Assembly: GCA_030734395.1 (NCBI GenBank)
Contig: JAUZTG010000011.1
Span: forward strand, 186,001 to 250,000
Length of the DNA: 64,000 bases
Reading direction: 5' to 3'
Origin: Sarocladium kiliense
Lineage: Eukaryota > Ascomycota > Sordariomycetes > Hypocreales > Sarocladiaceae
The position numbers and the translations under genes were made by a program. The notes under the pieces were generated by a model that worked only from the letters and a program-made list of their open reading frames with translations, had not been told where the DNA came from and did no database searches. Below are positions 44,000-56,370 of the stretch, in pieces. The first letter of the stretch is position 1, and every line of letters starts with the position of its first letter.

Positions 44000-46900
44000 T
44001 TAGAAGGCAGCAACCAGCTTGTTGAAACCCAGCTTCGCGAACAGCGTATCCATCGCAACCCACTGTCTGCCGCACTTATCGAGATACTTGTCCACCACGC
44101 CCTTGACCGTGCCGAACCTCACACGGTTATGCTCCGCCAGGGCCAGGATCCTATCCCGATCTTGGCTAGAAAGCTGAAGTTGCTGGCCACCTGCGGAGGC
44201 AGCGGCCGTGGCTTTCGCCCTGTCGACGTCGAACAGGCTGGCAAAGTACACGAGTTGGTTGTAGATTGCCTTTTCGGAGAACTCGTACTTCATCCGGCCG
44301 AGACAGTCTCTGGCGAGTCCACTGCGGCCGAGGCAGCGTGTGCCGTAGACGCTCATTTGCCGCGTGCGGATGCCGCATTGCGCATCGTCGCACATGAGCC
44401 AGCCTTCGTAGTACCTGGAAGTCTGGGCGCGCAGGGCGCTTTCGACCTGCGCGACTACTGAGAGTGTGGGGATCACGGCCTCACATGCTGGGCAGATGAT
44501 ACCTGCGGCGGCGACGCGGGTCGTGGCGCCGTCTTGGAGAAGGCCCTCGAAGGTGGAGGACGCTTTGCACTTGCGGCATCGGAGGAGGAGGCGTGCGCAG
44601 TCGGCGAAACGAACCTCGTCTGGGATTTGAGAGTCGAGAGGATGAATCTCGAGGTCCTCGCCTGTACCGTTGCCATTGTGGGCAGAGGTGTTGGTGTATC
44701 GACGGACATCGAGACCGAGCTGCTCTGCAAGCTGGGTGGATGAGGTACCGACGATGTTGGCACACAGGCGCTCCACGGGCGGAAAGATTTGTTTGCCAAT
44801 GTACCACTCGACGTCAACGGTGAGAGACGGATCGGTTTTGAAGTCTTGTGGAGCGTAGGCGCGCTTTGGTGCCGGCTCCGATGATGACTTGTCGCCGGTG
44901 ATGATGTAGGACACGACATCACCCTTGCGGACTGTCTTCCCCCGGGCAATATCGCGGAGGGCGACTTGCACCTGAGGCATGGAGTCGGCATTGGGATATT
45001 CCTTCGGACCTTTACCGAGCTGCGTGTAGATAGTGTACTTGGGGATGGGAATCGTCTGCTCACGCATCTTGGCGGCAATGTCGCGAAGATACTCGTGGAT
45101 GCGGCCGACTGAGGTCTCCGTCTCGTCTCCGGAGAGAATCTCGTCGAGGAGGTGCTGTGAGATCTCCTTGGAGAGCGCACAGTACTCACGCCTACGCATG
45201 TCCAGACCCTTGACCTCCATCTTCTCGATGAACTTGCCATCCTTCTCAACAAGGTTGATGGCAGCATACTTCTTCTTCGCTTGCAAGAGTATGCGGCGGA
45301 AGACGTTGTCTATGTCGATCTCGAGAAGCCTGTACTGCTCGTTGACGGCCTTCTTGAACTCCTGGCCAACACGGAAAGCCTCCGCAACGCTGTCCACGTT
45401 CGCGTTGATCATGACGGAATCCGTGTCACCGTAAATGACCTGCAGCGACTTCTCCTCTGCGAGTTGCTTGGTGCTTCGCAGAATCTCACGACCCTTGAAG
45501 GTTGTCAAAACAGCCAGGGGGCGGGCGTAGAAACGTGACTTCGTGTATCCAAGACAGCCATACATGGAGTTGGCAGTCAGCTTCAGGGCGAGTTGCTTGA
45601 TATCCCAAGTGGCCAACTGCTCTGGTGTTGCAGACTTGTCCTTCATGAGCTTCTTCACCTGACGACGTCTACCAACGAGCGTGGCAATCAGCTTGGGAAG
45701 GATACCCTGATCTTGATCAGTGGGCACCTCCGGCACGGCATCCTCATCCTCAACCTGTGTATCTGATTAGCGTTGGTACTCCTTGAACTACAGGAAAGTG
45801 TACTGACCGTTGGTGTGCGATCAACTGTCGTGAAGCAGATGTTGAACTCTTGGATGATGGAAGGGTAAAGAGAGTTGAAGTCCATGACAAGGACGAACTT
45901 GTCGTAGAGACCTTTCTCTGGCTCGAAAACCAGACCACCCTTGTACTTATCCTTCTTTTTCGAATCCGCACCCTCCCCTTCACGCTCTTCCTCAGCCTTC
46001 TGACGACCGCGGAAAGTCTGCTTATCGGGGCAGATATACTTGTTGCGGTGGAATTCGTGAAGAAGAATGTACTCGTTCCGTTCCGCTCGAGTACCAGTTA
46101 GGGTACGGGCCCATGAGTTACCAGCAAGATTGGTGAGAACCTTTGTCAGAGGAAGCATCTGCACACCCAAGCCCAAAGCAGCGATGAAGTATGTGTCGGC
46201 CTCCATGTGTGTGATGTAATCCATCAGACCCTGCTTCTCCTTGGCCCAGCTGTTCAACGCAGCCTCGTTATCAATGTCCCGTCTTCGGTTATCCCCGGTC
46301 AAGTAGAGACTGCACATTTCTGTGAGACTCCAGGTCTGGCACTTGAACATGACTGACTTTCCAGCATCGTTCGCCAAGTCGCAGAGCAGACGTCCGGCCA
46401 TGATCTGACGCTCAGCAAAGACATTACCGCCCATCTTGCCAAGAGAAGCCGGCCACTGCGTCCGTCGGAATCGACCAAGCCTGGACCATTGCGGTGTCTT
46501 CTTCTCATGAAGCCGACTGAGGAGGATGCTGTAATCAACGCCTTCAAGTTGGTGCCCGAAAATGACATCGGGGTCTGCAACATCGACTTGGGCAAGAAAA
46601 AAGCTGAGAATCTCCGCTTCGGTCTTCTTCGTAACAATGAGACCCCTTCGCCGCTTCTGTATGAGCTGATCGAAACCGAGTGGGAACGCCTGCCCGTGAG
46701 GGCGGATCACAGTGAAAGTCCGGCAAGGGAGTTTGTCTGCTGGGGTTGTATCACTGAGGAGAACCTTCTCATAGATTCTCGCACTGATAGCGAGGATCTC
46801 CTGTTTGTTCTCCTTGGCGTTGAAGGCTGTGCGGAGCGCCAGACTCATGAGAGTTAATGGCGGTGCATCCAGATTGTCGGACTCGGTCAGCGTCGAGACC

Positions 46901-48639
46901 ATGTTAGGGTGCTCTGCAAGGACCTCGAGCTTGCAGTGGGAGGCGTTCTTGATGGAGCCAAAGTCGGCATCCTCGATCTTGAGCCAACATGGGCCCATGA
47001 TATTCTTCCACAGGACGAACTGCTCGAAGAGCGACGTATTGGTACCAAAGACATGTGAGAAGGTTTGTCCAGTTGCACTGGCATCCACCTGGGGTTCTGC
47101 AACCGATTAGCCAGAGTTGCATGGCGGTCTGAAGGTAAGGGATTCGGACTTACTTGTGTAAGGGTACAAGAGCTTCATGTACTGGGCTTCCTTTGGGATG
47201 CCGGGAAGCTCAAATGCGTACTTTCGGGTGCACTGCTTGATCTTGTGCATGCCAACGTTCATCTTAGTCATAATGTCGTCGACCTCGCTGTAAACGTCCA
47301 TCATCTCTACCTCCTCACCGGTCTCCTCGCCGTCTCTGACGCGGTATTCCCGGGGCAGAAAGTAGAGCTTCCTCATGATGTTGTCGACCTTCACGAAGCA
47401 GCTCACATAGTTGCCGGTCTTCTTGTTAAGAACCTTGCCAAACAAGCATAGGCTGCCGTTGACCTCTGTGTAATCGGTCCAGAAGAAGTTGAGGCTACCA
47501 TCAGCCTCGACGGCATCAGTATGGTCGATCTTGCCCACACTCCTCGTTTCCGCTGAAGGGCTAGACACAACATTAAGCTTGTCGGTCAGCGCGTTCCATG
47601 ACGAGGAGTCCACATCGGTCTGAGCTGGCTTGAGAGGTGATGATATCGCCGGGGAGGAGTTGGGCTCGGACTTGAGGAGCCTCTTGACTGGACGAGCGCC
47701 AGTCATGTTGACGCTGGTGGTGTTCACAGTGCTGGCGTGTGCCACTTCCATCATGTCCTCCTCCTCTTCGTCATCTTTGGGTTCCTGCTTGATCTGAACC
47801 TTGCGCTGGGCGGCTTTTGCGGCCGGAGACGATGGTGCCGGATCACTCATTGGAACATCTGCAGCGCTGGGCAGGTCCTCGTCCATGGGAGGCATGTAGC
47901 CATCGTCATCTTGAAGGTCGGCGGATGGCGCTGGCAGTGGCGGCAAGCGAGTATCGAAAGTCTTCTTCTTCTTGCTTGCAGGCTCGGGAGCAGGCGAAAG
48001 GTTTCGTGCCTTGCGTCGCTCGCCTGATCGTTCATGCTTGGACTGGCGTGGTATAGGGGCGGGAATGTTGGTATCTACCTCGCCCAGCAAGTCTTGGAGG
48101 AAGTCGTCATCTGCCTTCGTCTTGACTACCTGAACAACCAAGTCAGTAATTCTCATCAACCTTTGCAAAGAGCGCTGTTCGTTACCTTTGTCTTGGGTTG
48201 TGCCTTGCCCGCACCCTTCGTAAAGTACTCGCTGATGTCACGATCGTTGGCATCGCGAGCTGCTTGCTCATCTTGCCGTGCTTTCTTGGCTACACGCTGT
48301 TAGGACAAGAAGACGTGAGGGGACACCAAGTATCAAGTACTGACCTGCTTTGCTTTGGCGCCCCCGCGCAGGCAGGGCTTCGTCCTCGCTTTCAGAATCG
48401 TACCGCTGAACGCGGTCCCAATCTTCGCGGCCATCGTCAGCATAGCCTTCACCATTGTCGTCGACAACGAAGTCGTCCTGGTTCAGACGGTCGCGAACAA
48501 TCTTCTTGTAGCCATCCTCGTCAACCTCGTCGTAGAGATTGTTGGCGTCGTTGACCTGGTAGTTCTCGAAGGCCTTCTTGCCTGACTGTCGAAGGGCCTT
48601 GAGCTCAGCGAGCTTGGCCCGGTGATCGACCCTGGGCAT
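44000..48639 (-). CDS. POL1: DNA polymerase alpha catalytic subunit
   Basis: B-family polymerase of the primase complex that starts Okazaki fragments; nucleus. Exons: 48639-48345, 48289-48186, 48129-47154, 47096-45808 and 45754-44000, 1472 residues. The N-terminal 300 residues are charged and disordered (RAKLAELKALRQSGKKAFENYQV at the start, the usual pol-alpha N-terminal box). The inactive exonuclease-like domain follows, then polymerase region II DFNSLYPSIIQEFNICF near residue 868, KLTANSMYGCLG, and region I YGDTDSVMI near 996-1003 with the catalytic Asp pair. The C-terminal zinc modules are visible (CRKC and CPAC; CDDAQC and later Cys). The first intron needs acceptor GTGTAG at 48290 rather than CTAACAG seven nt upstream; only the former keeps phase into AKKARQDEQ. 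Confidence 0.96.
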
Positions 48640-49526
48640 GTTGGAAGATGTGGGAGATCAGTGACAGAACATGGAACTGGTGGTGATGGGATTCGTAGCC
48701 AGTTCAATGGCATAAAAATCCGTCAATGGACCAGAGCGAGGATTTGCAGAGAATGATTTGTTGTGTACGTTGACCATGCAACCACAGATCTATGCCACTA
48801 TAATCAGTCTGGGTCGAGTCGAAGGGGTTAAAGTGGTTCACTCAGCGACGCGTCTCAACGCTGCGCGCGCGTGTCCCGCGTTAACGCGTCGAATCTCTCA
48901 AAAGCGGCGCCCCTCTTGGTGTGGCCCTGGGGTTGACTTTATGTACCTGTGGCGGTGCGCGTAGCTGCCCCACTGCGTGCATAAATTATCCACAGTGCAC
49001 CACTAACACCGATCACAGCTCATGTTTAGCTTCCATCGATTGACTCTCAACAACTGTGCAATGCCGTCTCTATTCCTTCGTGTGCCAGTGATTGGAGGCC
49101 TACTCCCCTTTAACAGGCTCTGTCGAGATCAAAACGTCAAAATCCATCAGGGAATAGAGTGAGATGCAATGGTTCAATACAGAAATTGCTCTCGAAGGCA
49201 GGGCGTCCTGCCTTGCACTTCGCTGGCATGAAGCTTGGGGAAAGAAGGTCCAAGCCAGACTTGCAAGCTTCTGTCCACAAACCGACGGCGAGTTTCCTCA
49301 GAATATGCCTCGTCTTTGACTGTAAACAAAGTGGCATCAAAGAGGTTACGCTGTGCTGGCTCAACCGCGACACTCAGTCCTTGTCACCAAGTATTGTTCA
49401 CCAGCTTCTTCAACCTGGTTGTATCCTTCTCTTGGACTCTTGCTCATCAGCTTCTCAGCTGTCCCCATGTTTGTCTCGAATGGCATCCCTGTGCTGGGCC
49501 TTCCTGACCCCCCTCGACTTCGCAGC
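48640..49526. promoter_or_regulatory. divergent region between POL1 and an unknown gene
   Basis: About 890 bp. Near 48826-48900 there are several CGCG-containing sites, including ACGCGT at 48848 and TAACGCGTC at about 48882-48890. ACGCGT is the MluI cell-cycle box core bound by MBF in yeasts, which controls DNA-replication genes such as POL1; the link here is inferred. No other gene is seen. Confidence 0.5.
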
Positions 49527-51256
49527 ATGGCCTCAACATCGCGAATCCGTCGAGCCTCACCGCGCCGTCGCCTCACCGGGACCTGGTCTCCAGGAAAGAA
49601 CAACTTGAACTCGGAACGAGGGCCAAATGTCTGCTCACGCAACTTCGTTGATGAAGAAGGATTTTACAACGAGCGTCTGAGTCAGGGCGTCCTTCTGCGT
49701 CACTCTATCCGCGTCTTGCCCGACAGGCTTATCATCGAGCGCCTTCGCCCGCACAGCCCTCGAACTAATGCTGTTCCCGATGCCCAGCCCAAACCAAACG
49801 AGGATCCTAACGAGGCTCCCCTTCACAGTGAGATTTATGAGCTCGGTGGCCGTCCCATCTACCCCAGCCTCCAGAAGGCACCTTCTATTATAAGGGAAGC
49901 TACATCAGGCACTACTCAGAGCCCTCCCGCAGGTGAGTACAAACGGCGTGTTTTCCTACTGTCTATCTCCCCTCTGCTGTTATCATGGCCCCAATTCCAT
50001 CTTTTCTTTTGTTGGCGAGGTGGTTCAGGTGCCAAGGTCTAAATTTCTCGTGCCTCGCGTCTCTTTTGTTCCATCATGGCTGCTCGGTGTTGCTGATAAG
50101 TCGGAGTAGCTCATACCGAGTCTCCGTTGAGGGAGAACCGCCGCATCACTAGAGCCTTTGACACGGTGAGACAGCGCTTCAGAGGCTGGAGACAACAGAC
50201 TTTATCTGCAGACGAGTCAGTTCGTCCGTACAGCGGAAGGGTCGTGGAAGGCCCACTCCCATTCGTTCAAGACAAGAACACCGTGGACGCTTCTAAATGC
50301 GAAGTACCGTCTTTAGGTAGCTTATTCGTGTAGCGCTTCAAAATGGATGCACTAATGCCGTGGCAGAATCGTGTCACTCCTCAGAGCCCAACACGCCATC
50401 TCACAGCTCTCACGAAACCGCAACATCGTTGAGTGAGGCATATGTATCCCTTGACGCCTCCCCGATCACCCCCGAGCCCCCGCGCATTGCGACGCCGCGG
50501 ATGTCTTCCGATACAAACAGCCAGCGGAGTACACAGCTGTCAGGTGACGGTCTCAACCTTGAAGCCGATAATCTCAACGGTGGCGTGATTAGCAATGAGA
50601 CCACAGAAACAGATGACCTTGGATCCGGTGTGCGACGAAGCTCAACCTTCAGAGTCGCTTGCGAAAAGGCAGCAGAGGTCATCAATGAAAAGTACGCAGT
50701 ATCCCCATTGTCAGGGACTCCGTCTCAAGTCACATCATGGCCCATTGGTGCAGGTGTTACGGCTCCCCCTCGGGGTAGGTCAGTATCTTTCTCGCCGAAA
50801 ATTAAGGTCCATACTCCCGAGGGGTCCTCAGAGACTTTCCACGAAGAACTGATACGACTTCGAAAGGAGAAAAAGATATATCATAACGAGATATGTTATG
50901 AGGCCCGGAAACTGCTGACGGAGCATCTGGCCTCGGGAGAGACCGAGCACGAGCTACAAGTTGCCTACAGCACAATGCCACAACTGTCTTGTTCCCTTAG
51001 AGTGGGAACGGAATGCGAGCAGACGAACATGGCATTCTCTTGCTCCGAAAAACAAGCCGATGTCTCTGATGTCGCCAAGGGATCGTCCTACTTCCTGAAG
51101 GTTGTTCTCCCAGTCACCCCTGACTCGGACGTTGGGGGCGAAGCGGTCAAGCTGCGAATCCGCCATGGCAATGGCTCTCCTATTACAACACCAGAGAAAA
51201 GCGCAAGCCAGGATTGCGATGTTACAGGAGAGACCCACAGGCACCTGGACCATTGA
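49527..51256 (+). CDS. Ser/Thr-rich hypothetical protein
   Basis: Not recognised. Three exons, 49527-49932, 50110-50316 and 50367-51256, about 500 residues; phases match at both introns (donors GTGAGT and GTAGCT, the second weak). The N-terminus is basic (MASTSRIRRASPRRRLTG). The middle is rich in Ser, Thr, Pro and Glu, with SP/TP sites (SPITPEP, TPRMSS). A more ordered part around residues 330-400 (FHEELIRLRKEKKIYHNEICYEARKLL) looks helical. The motif RGRSVSFSPKIKVHTP is a plausible kinase target or docking site. Disordered, phospho-regulated nuclear proteins often look like this, but no function is assigned. An in-frame upstream ATG at 49353 could extend it by 58 residues. It is divergent from POL1. 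Confidence 0.65.
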
Positions 51257-51727
51257 CACAAAGAAACCCTCTGGAGTCAACGTGAGCAAGAAGCGAACCA
51301 AGACCGATCCAACTAGGGCCTTCTCAGCGTTGGAACACACCACAGCCTGATCATACCCTTGAGTTTCTACTTACCTGAAGAGGAGATCAGGTGCTAGGAG
51401 AATTCACTCCTCATGATCAGAGGAAGGATACATGCGCCGTGAGTGCGGATGGGGTATTGGAATAGACCGCTTTAGTAGCCGCGCCTTTGTGACACGGCTT
51501 CGAAAGCATTAGACGGCAAGACTAATATGACCGGTATTGTTATAGTACATGTGCAGTGCTTCAAATCTATATGCCTTTATGACTCCCCAAAATGCTTGAT
51601 GCCCGTCCAACTCCTTTCAACATCGCCGACCCTTTTGTTCGTACATGGTTTTATACAGTCTCCCCCCTAGACTTGCGCCAGCCCAATGCCCAAGACCATT
51701 TGGGATGGAAGTCGGACTTCTTCGAAG
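51257..51727. other. convergent 3' flanks, no gene seen
   Basis: Between the stop of the Ser/Thr-rich gene and the stop of the PPR-like gene. Only short open frames are present. An alternative 3' exon of the upstream gene cannot be excluded, since another frame stays open to 51350. Confidence 0.4.
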
Positions 51728-54127
51728 CTACCTTGTTGCCGCCTCAGTTCGGCGCGCTGTCCCCTTCCAGGAATGCTTCCGCGGCTCGCGTTTCGTCGTC
51801 GACCTTTGATTCTCCTTGACCCTTGCTGACCTAGTGCCCTTCTTCGCGCCCATGGGGCTTCTGCTAGCCCACACGAACTCTGCGCCCACACGCGGGAGCC
51901 CTGCTAGGTCCTGTCCTTCAAGAGCCGTCTCCTCGGCCAACTGATCCGCCAACGCAGCAAGGCGCCGATCTTCACTCTCCTCCTCCGGGCCTCTGCCAAC
52001 CAATGCCGGCTCTTCCGCGTCAAAAACATCGTCTGTGAACGCTGAGAGATCCTTCGCTGAAGCTGCGCCGGGAAGTCTTCCCCTGCGCCTTACGTCCTGC
52101 TTGCTAGGATCCCGCTGCGGGAGGTTAGGCTCCTGCTCCCCACGATCTTCGTAGAAGCGCTGGATCTCGCGGTTGATGCTAGCGGCGCGGGCGCGTACGG
52201 GAGCCAGCTCCTTCTCCGGCAGCATTCTCTCCACCATGAGCTTGTTGTAGGCAGCATAGATGTTTCGTGCCAGGGCGATGACCTCCCGTTGCGAATTGCG
52301 CACTTGACCCTGACTGAGCGGAGCGGACTTGAAGACCTTATTCTGATTCTTGGCAGCGAGTTGAGTATTCGAGGTCGCGTTGCTCAGATTTGCGGCTGCT
52401 TTATCGGTGATGACTGAACCGGGAGCGATCTCGAACCAGTGACGATGAAGATCTTGATAAGGCTTCCACAGGTACTCAAGTGCCGAGAGGATCTGACGAC
52501 CATAGGCTTGACGTGCTGGACGCTGCTGGCCCCTCATGCTTTGCTGACGGAAGCCATGGTGTGAGACGAGCGCCACACGGAGGTACATCCTGTGAAACTT
52601 CATCAATTCCTCGTTACCACGAGGAAGAACCTCCTTTGCTCGCTCAAGGACCTGTTGAGCGTTGTTCACGGCGTTGGTGTTGATGTTGTCGTTGATACAC
52701 GCCTCAAGGGCGACGTTGAAGTGACCGGCATTGAGGACGTTGCGATCGCTGTTCTTGAGAAGCCAGGCGATATGACTGCTTGATTTCGAGAACTTGAGAA
52801 GGACGAGCATGCGGAAGTAGTTGTCGTGGTCGGGCTGGACGCCGAAGTCATCGACAAGCTTGTTCCAATACTTGATCGCAAGACTGGACCGACGCGAAGC
52901 TCCAAGAACCTCTAGGATCAGACCAAGGGTGCGTGTCCCTGGCTTGGCTTGGTTGCTACGGTTTCTAGAAGTAGCCACCGCCTTGGAAGTCTTCTTGCGG
53001 CCAACCTCTTCGTCGAAGGGCTCTGCCTCACGCCGCTTTGCCTCCTGCTTGTTCCAATCCGGGAACTTCGCATAGTTGGGTACACCCATCATCTCCTGAA
53101 GCAAGTCCAAGATCTTGCTGTCTTCAGGTTTGGCGTTCCGCTCCTGCTGGAACGGATACGTGCGAGCCATTGCAACGATAAGTCTTTCGTCCACAGCTAG
53201 TGTGCCCGCTTTCCATTTCCTGGTGACCTCTGACCACAGTACCATGGCCTTCTCGGCCATCTCGGTCCTGTATCGCTCGCTCTCCTTGGGTTCCATATCC
53301 TTGACCTCGGCCAGGACCTTGTGACGGATACCTTCAAAAAGGATGGTGTAGGTAGTAGCATCAGGGGTACGCAACTTATTGTCCAGGGTGTTTGCTATGA
53401 GGAGCATCTGATCGAGATCGTGTGCCTGCGAACAGAGTCGTAGGACAGCATTCGTGTGTATGATGTTAGCGTCGAGGCGCGTGTCTTGTAGGAGCATGTT
53501 GTAGTGCTTGACGGCTTCGGCGACGGCAACCTTCTTGTTCGAGCAATTTGCGAGACCGCTGAAGATGGTTGTGAAGGTTTGGACGTTGGGCTTCTGGCCT
53601 CTCTTTTTCATCTGCGGTTTCCGAGTATCAGTTTCCATGTTCGGTCATCCACCGTGAAGAAGGGTCGCACTCACATTGTTGAAAGTCTTGAACGCCGTCT
53701 TGAGCTCTCCCTTGCCTAGTTGGTGCGCAATCAAGGCGTTCCAGGACACCACGACATTCATCGTCCGACTTGCCTTCTCTGTTAAGAGCACCGCGCCTTC
53801 AAACTTGCCCTCTCGCAAGGCTGCCACGACAGCATGGCCAATGTGAAAGGGATCATTGATCTTGGCTAGTTTGCGCTTGGCGAACTGCTGAGCCAGCTTC
53901 TCCTTGCTCTCTCGGTCTCTGGCTTCCTTCTCTTCCTCTGTCAAAGGACTGCCACTGAAGACTTCCTCGAAGTCCTTGGTTTGGATGGCTTTCGTAGAGG
54001 CTGCTCGACGTGCACTGATCCCTCGAGTGGAGGCGAGTATGGTCGTCTCGGACAGGGCTCTGGCGGCGAGGGGAGCAAGGACCAACCTGCGCATACATGC
54101 TGCGCAGCCGAGAATATTGCTCGCCAT
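51728..54127 (-). CDS. mitochondrial pentatricopeptide-repeat-like protein
   Basis: Two exons, 54127-53675 and 53611-51728, about 778 residues; the intron of 63 nt has donor GTGAGT and acceptor CCGCAG. The N-terminus MASNILGCAACMRRLVLAPLAARAL is basic and amphipathic, as in a mitochondrial presequence. Helical repeats with PPR style follow: VVSWNALIAHQLGKGELKTAFKTFNNM, VQTFTTIFSGLAN, NIIHTNAVLRLCSQAHDLDQML and DATTYTILFEGIRHK. PPR proteins bind organelle RNA and act in mitochondrial RNA processing or translation; the specific target is not evident. The C-terminal 150 residues are charged and low complexity. A start 45 nt upstream (54172) is also open and would add 15 residues before the presequence-like part. 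It is head to head with the RRM gene. Confidence 0.82.
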
Positions 54128-54503
54128 TTGTGAGAAGACTGAAGATCCCCTCAGGATCAAGCGTCGAGCCAAAAAGAAGTCAGGAAGCCGTAGATCCTCC
54201 CATTCACGTGCGCATCAGGGGACTAGACCAGGAGAGCAATGCGACGAAGAAAGCAGCTCCAGCAACTTTTCGGCGTTATCTTATCGGCCAAAAGTGGATC
54301 CCTGGCGAATTCTAGCCTCGTCGCGACTCCAACCCGCGACCCGCGCTCCGCCACGGAGGGAGTGGCGTTTGCTGCGACCCTTTACTTTGGCTTCGACAGT
54401 CTTTGCATCCCAGCTCCGACCTGCGCGATCATCTCTGCTGTCGATCTTTGTCTCTCAAAAGTCACCATTCACACGCGCAGGACCGTTTGAAAAATTGCCC
54501 AGC
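54128..54503. promoter_or_regulatory. 376-bp divergent promoter between PPR-like and RRM genes
   Basis: Short gap between opposite start codons, likely a bidirectional promoter. Open frames cross it on both strands but carry no domain. Confidence 0.5.
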
Positions 54504-55609
54504 ATGGGTGCTGCCGCCCCCGACTTCAACAAGATCATCCAGGATGGTAAGACCCCTTTGGCTCCAGGACAATCCGCGACTTCGCCAAACGCCAGTCTGG
54601 CTCACCATCTCCAGGTCGCGAGCGCAAAGCGAATGAGAAGCTCGCCAACCAGATCTTCTCCCGCAATCGCCGTCAGAGCGCCCCTTCAAAGTTGAAGATC
54701 CCTGTGACGGCACCAACACTCGCCAGCCGCATCTCCAAAAAGGTGAGAAGGCCCCCCATACGCGGAATACCATATCGCATAGGCCGTATCTGACACCAGA
54801 ACCTAGCCCCAGCGCGTTTCTCTCGGTTCAAGAGCCATCACAGCCCCCGTTCCCGCTCCCTCAAAGGGCAACATCAATGGTGACTGGACTCACGACCTCC
54901 ATTCCTCCGTTTCCTCCCCGAACCTCTCCTCCCGCATCACCACTACTCCCGCCAACAAGAAGGCCGCTACCCGCCGTCAGAACAAGCTCGCCTCAGCCCT
55001 GTCCCGAGTCGACTCTTCCGCCGACGCCGCCCAGCAGGTCACTATCAAGCCTGCTCCCGCTGCAGCATCGTCGAGTTTCTCCATTCGAGGCCTCGCAGGG
55101 CCGTTCTGCGTCATGGCGCAGAACTTTGCCCGGGGAACTACGGCAGCGGATGTGGAGAGTGCGATGACACCCGTGGGTGGCCCAATGGAGAGCTGCAGGA
55201 TTGTAAAGACGGAGCCATTCATCTTGGTGGAGATGCTGTTTGCGTCCAAGGAGGGAGGTGAAAGGGTCATCGAGACATTCAATAACCAGACTGTACGTCT
55301 TTCGTCATCATCTACTTGGTTGACTTGTTGGTTTTGGTTGGCTAACACGATCATGTCTAGGCTGACGGCAAGGTCATCAAGGTGTGGGCTAAGATTGGCG
55401 GACCAAGCGCACCGACCGGGCCGCGAGCGACGAGAAACGAGAACACCAACACCAACGCCAACAAGACGAGTGATCAGTTCGTGGACGGCACAATGGGCTT
55501 TGCGGACCCTATGGAGAGGGATCAACGTGGACTCTACAGCGACAAGATGGTTAGCAACGGCAACGGCAACGCCAGGAGGGGAGGTAGAGGAAGAGGACGC
55601 AGAGGCTGA
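54504..55609 (+). CDS. RRM-like RNA-binding protein with C-terminal RGG tail
   Basis: Four exons, 54504-54546, 54615-54742, 54807-55292 and 55361-55609, 301 residues; all phases agree. Residues 1-60 are basic (GRERKANEKLANQIFSRNRR). A central RRM-like alpha-beta fold runs over about residues 150-225: IRGLAGPFCVMAQNFARGTT, then ADVESAMTPVGGPMESCRIV, FILVEMLFASKEGGERVIETFNN and GKVIKVWAKI, the last completed across intron 3. The C-terminus is Asn-rich and ends RRGGRGRGRRG, an RGG box. This arrangement resembles nuclear mRNA-export adaptors of the Yra1/ALYREF or Mlo3 type, but the similarity is to the general layout only, so no symbol is given. Confidence 0.78.
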
Positions 55610-56370
55610 GCATTCATAAACTTTTGATGTTCTGAGTGAAGAGATGAGCGAAGCGGATAACGGCTATAGTTGCTCAGGGGAACTTCAGGAGGATATCGTG
55701 TACTATTCCCAGGGTTTCTTGGTCAGGCAAGGAGAGATGGCAGGCGTTCCGGTTATGCTTGAACAGATGCACACTGGACATGTGCTTTACCAGTCCTTCA
55801 TTAAGAGCGAAGTTGCGTAAAGACACCGTGAACTAGACGACTCGTGAAGGCTGTGGATGCCAAGTGAACTATAAGGAGATGATACCAGAACACATGATCT
55901 TATCTATCTCGACGTCCATGCTGCATATGGATCCAAGCAAAGAGGTGGAAGAATAGAAGTATTATTGAGCCATTGAGGAATGGATAATTACTTACAACGG
56001 CAGACTTCTGGACGATGGGCCACGCGTCGCAATCATCATCATTGATGCACACCGTCAGATCTGCAGCTGTGGCGCTCGGAGATAAATAAGATGCAGAGGT
56101 AGAGGCCGAACCACGAGGCCGAAGCCACGAAGTGAGTGAGACATTGCGCTACCCAGGATGGAAGCAAGCGAGCTAGCTCCGGATTTAGTAGAGTATCGCA
56201 GTCGAAAGCTTAGTTCGACTTCACGACGTGCCGTGTTCCGGGCAAGGCGTGATGGGTGTATCTAATTCGATAAAAGGGCAAGTATCGCATCCTCACATCG
56301 CTTGTACTTCACTAGGATATTCTATACTTGTCAATCAATACCTTTCTTCTGAAGAACAAGACTTGACATC
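55610..56370. other. intergenic DNA, no gene seen
   Basis: 760 bp between the RRM gene and the amidohydrolase, both on the plus strand. No open frame worth calling. The last 100 bp before 56371 are A/T-rich and are probably the amidohydrolase promoter and leader. Confidence 0.45.
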
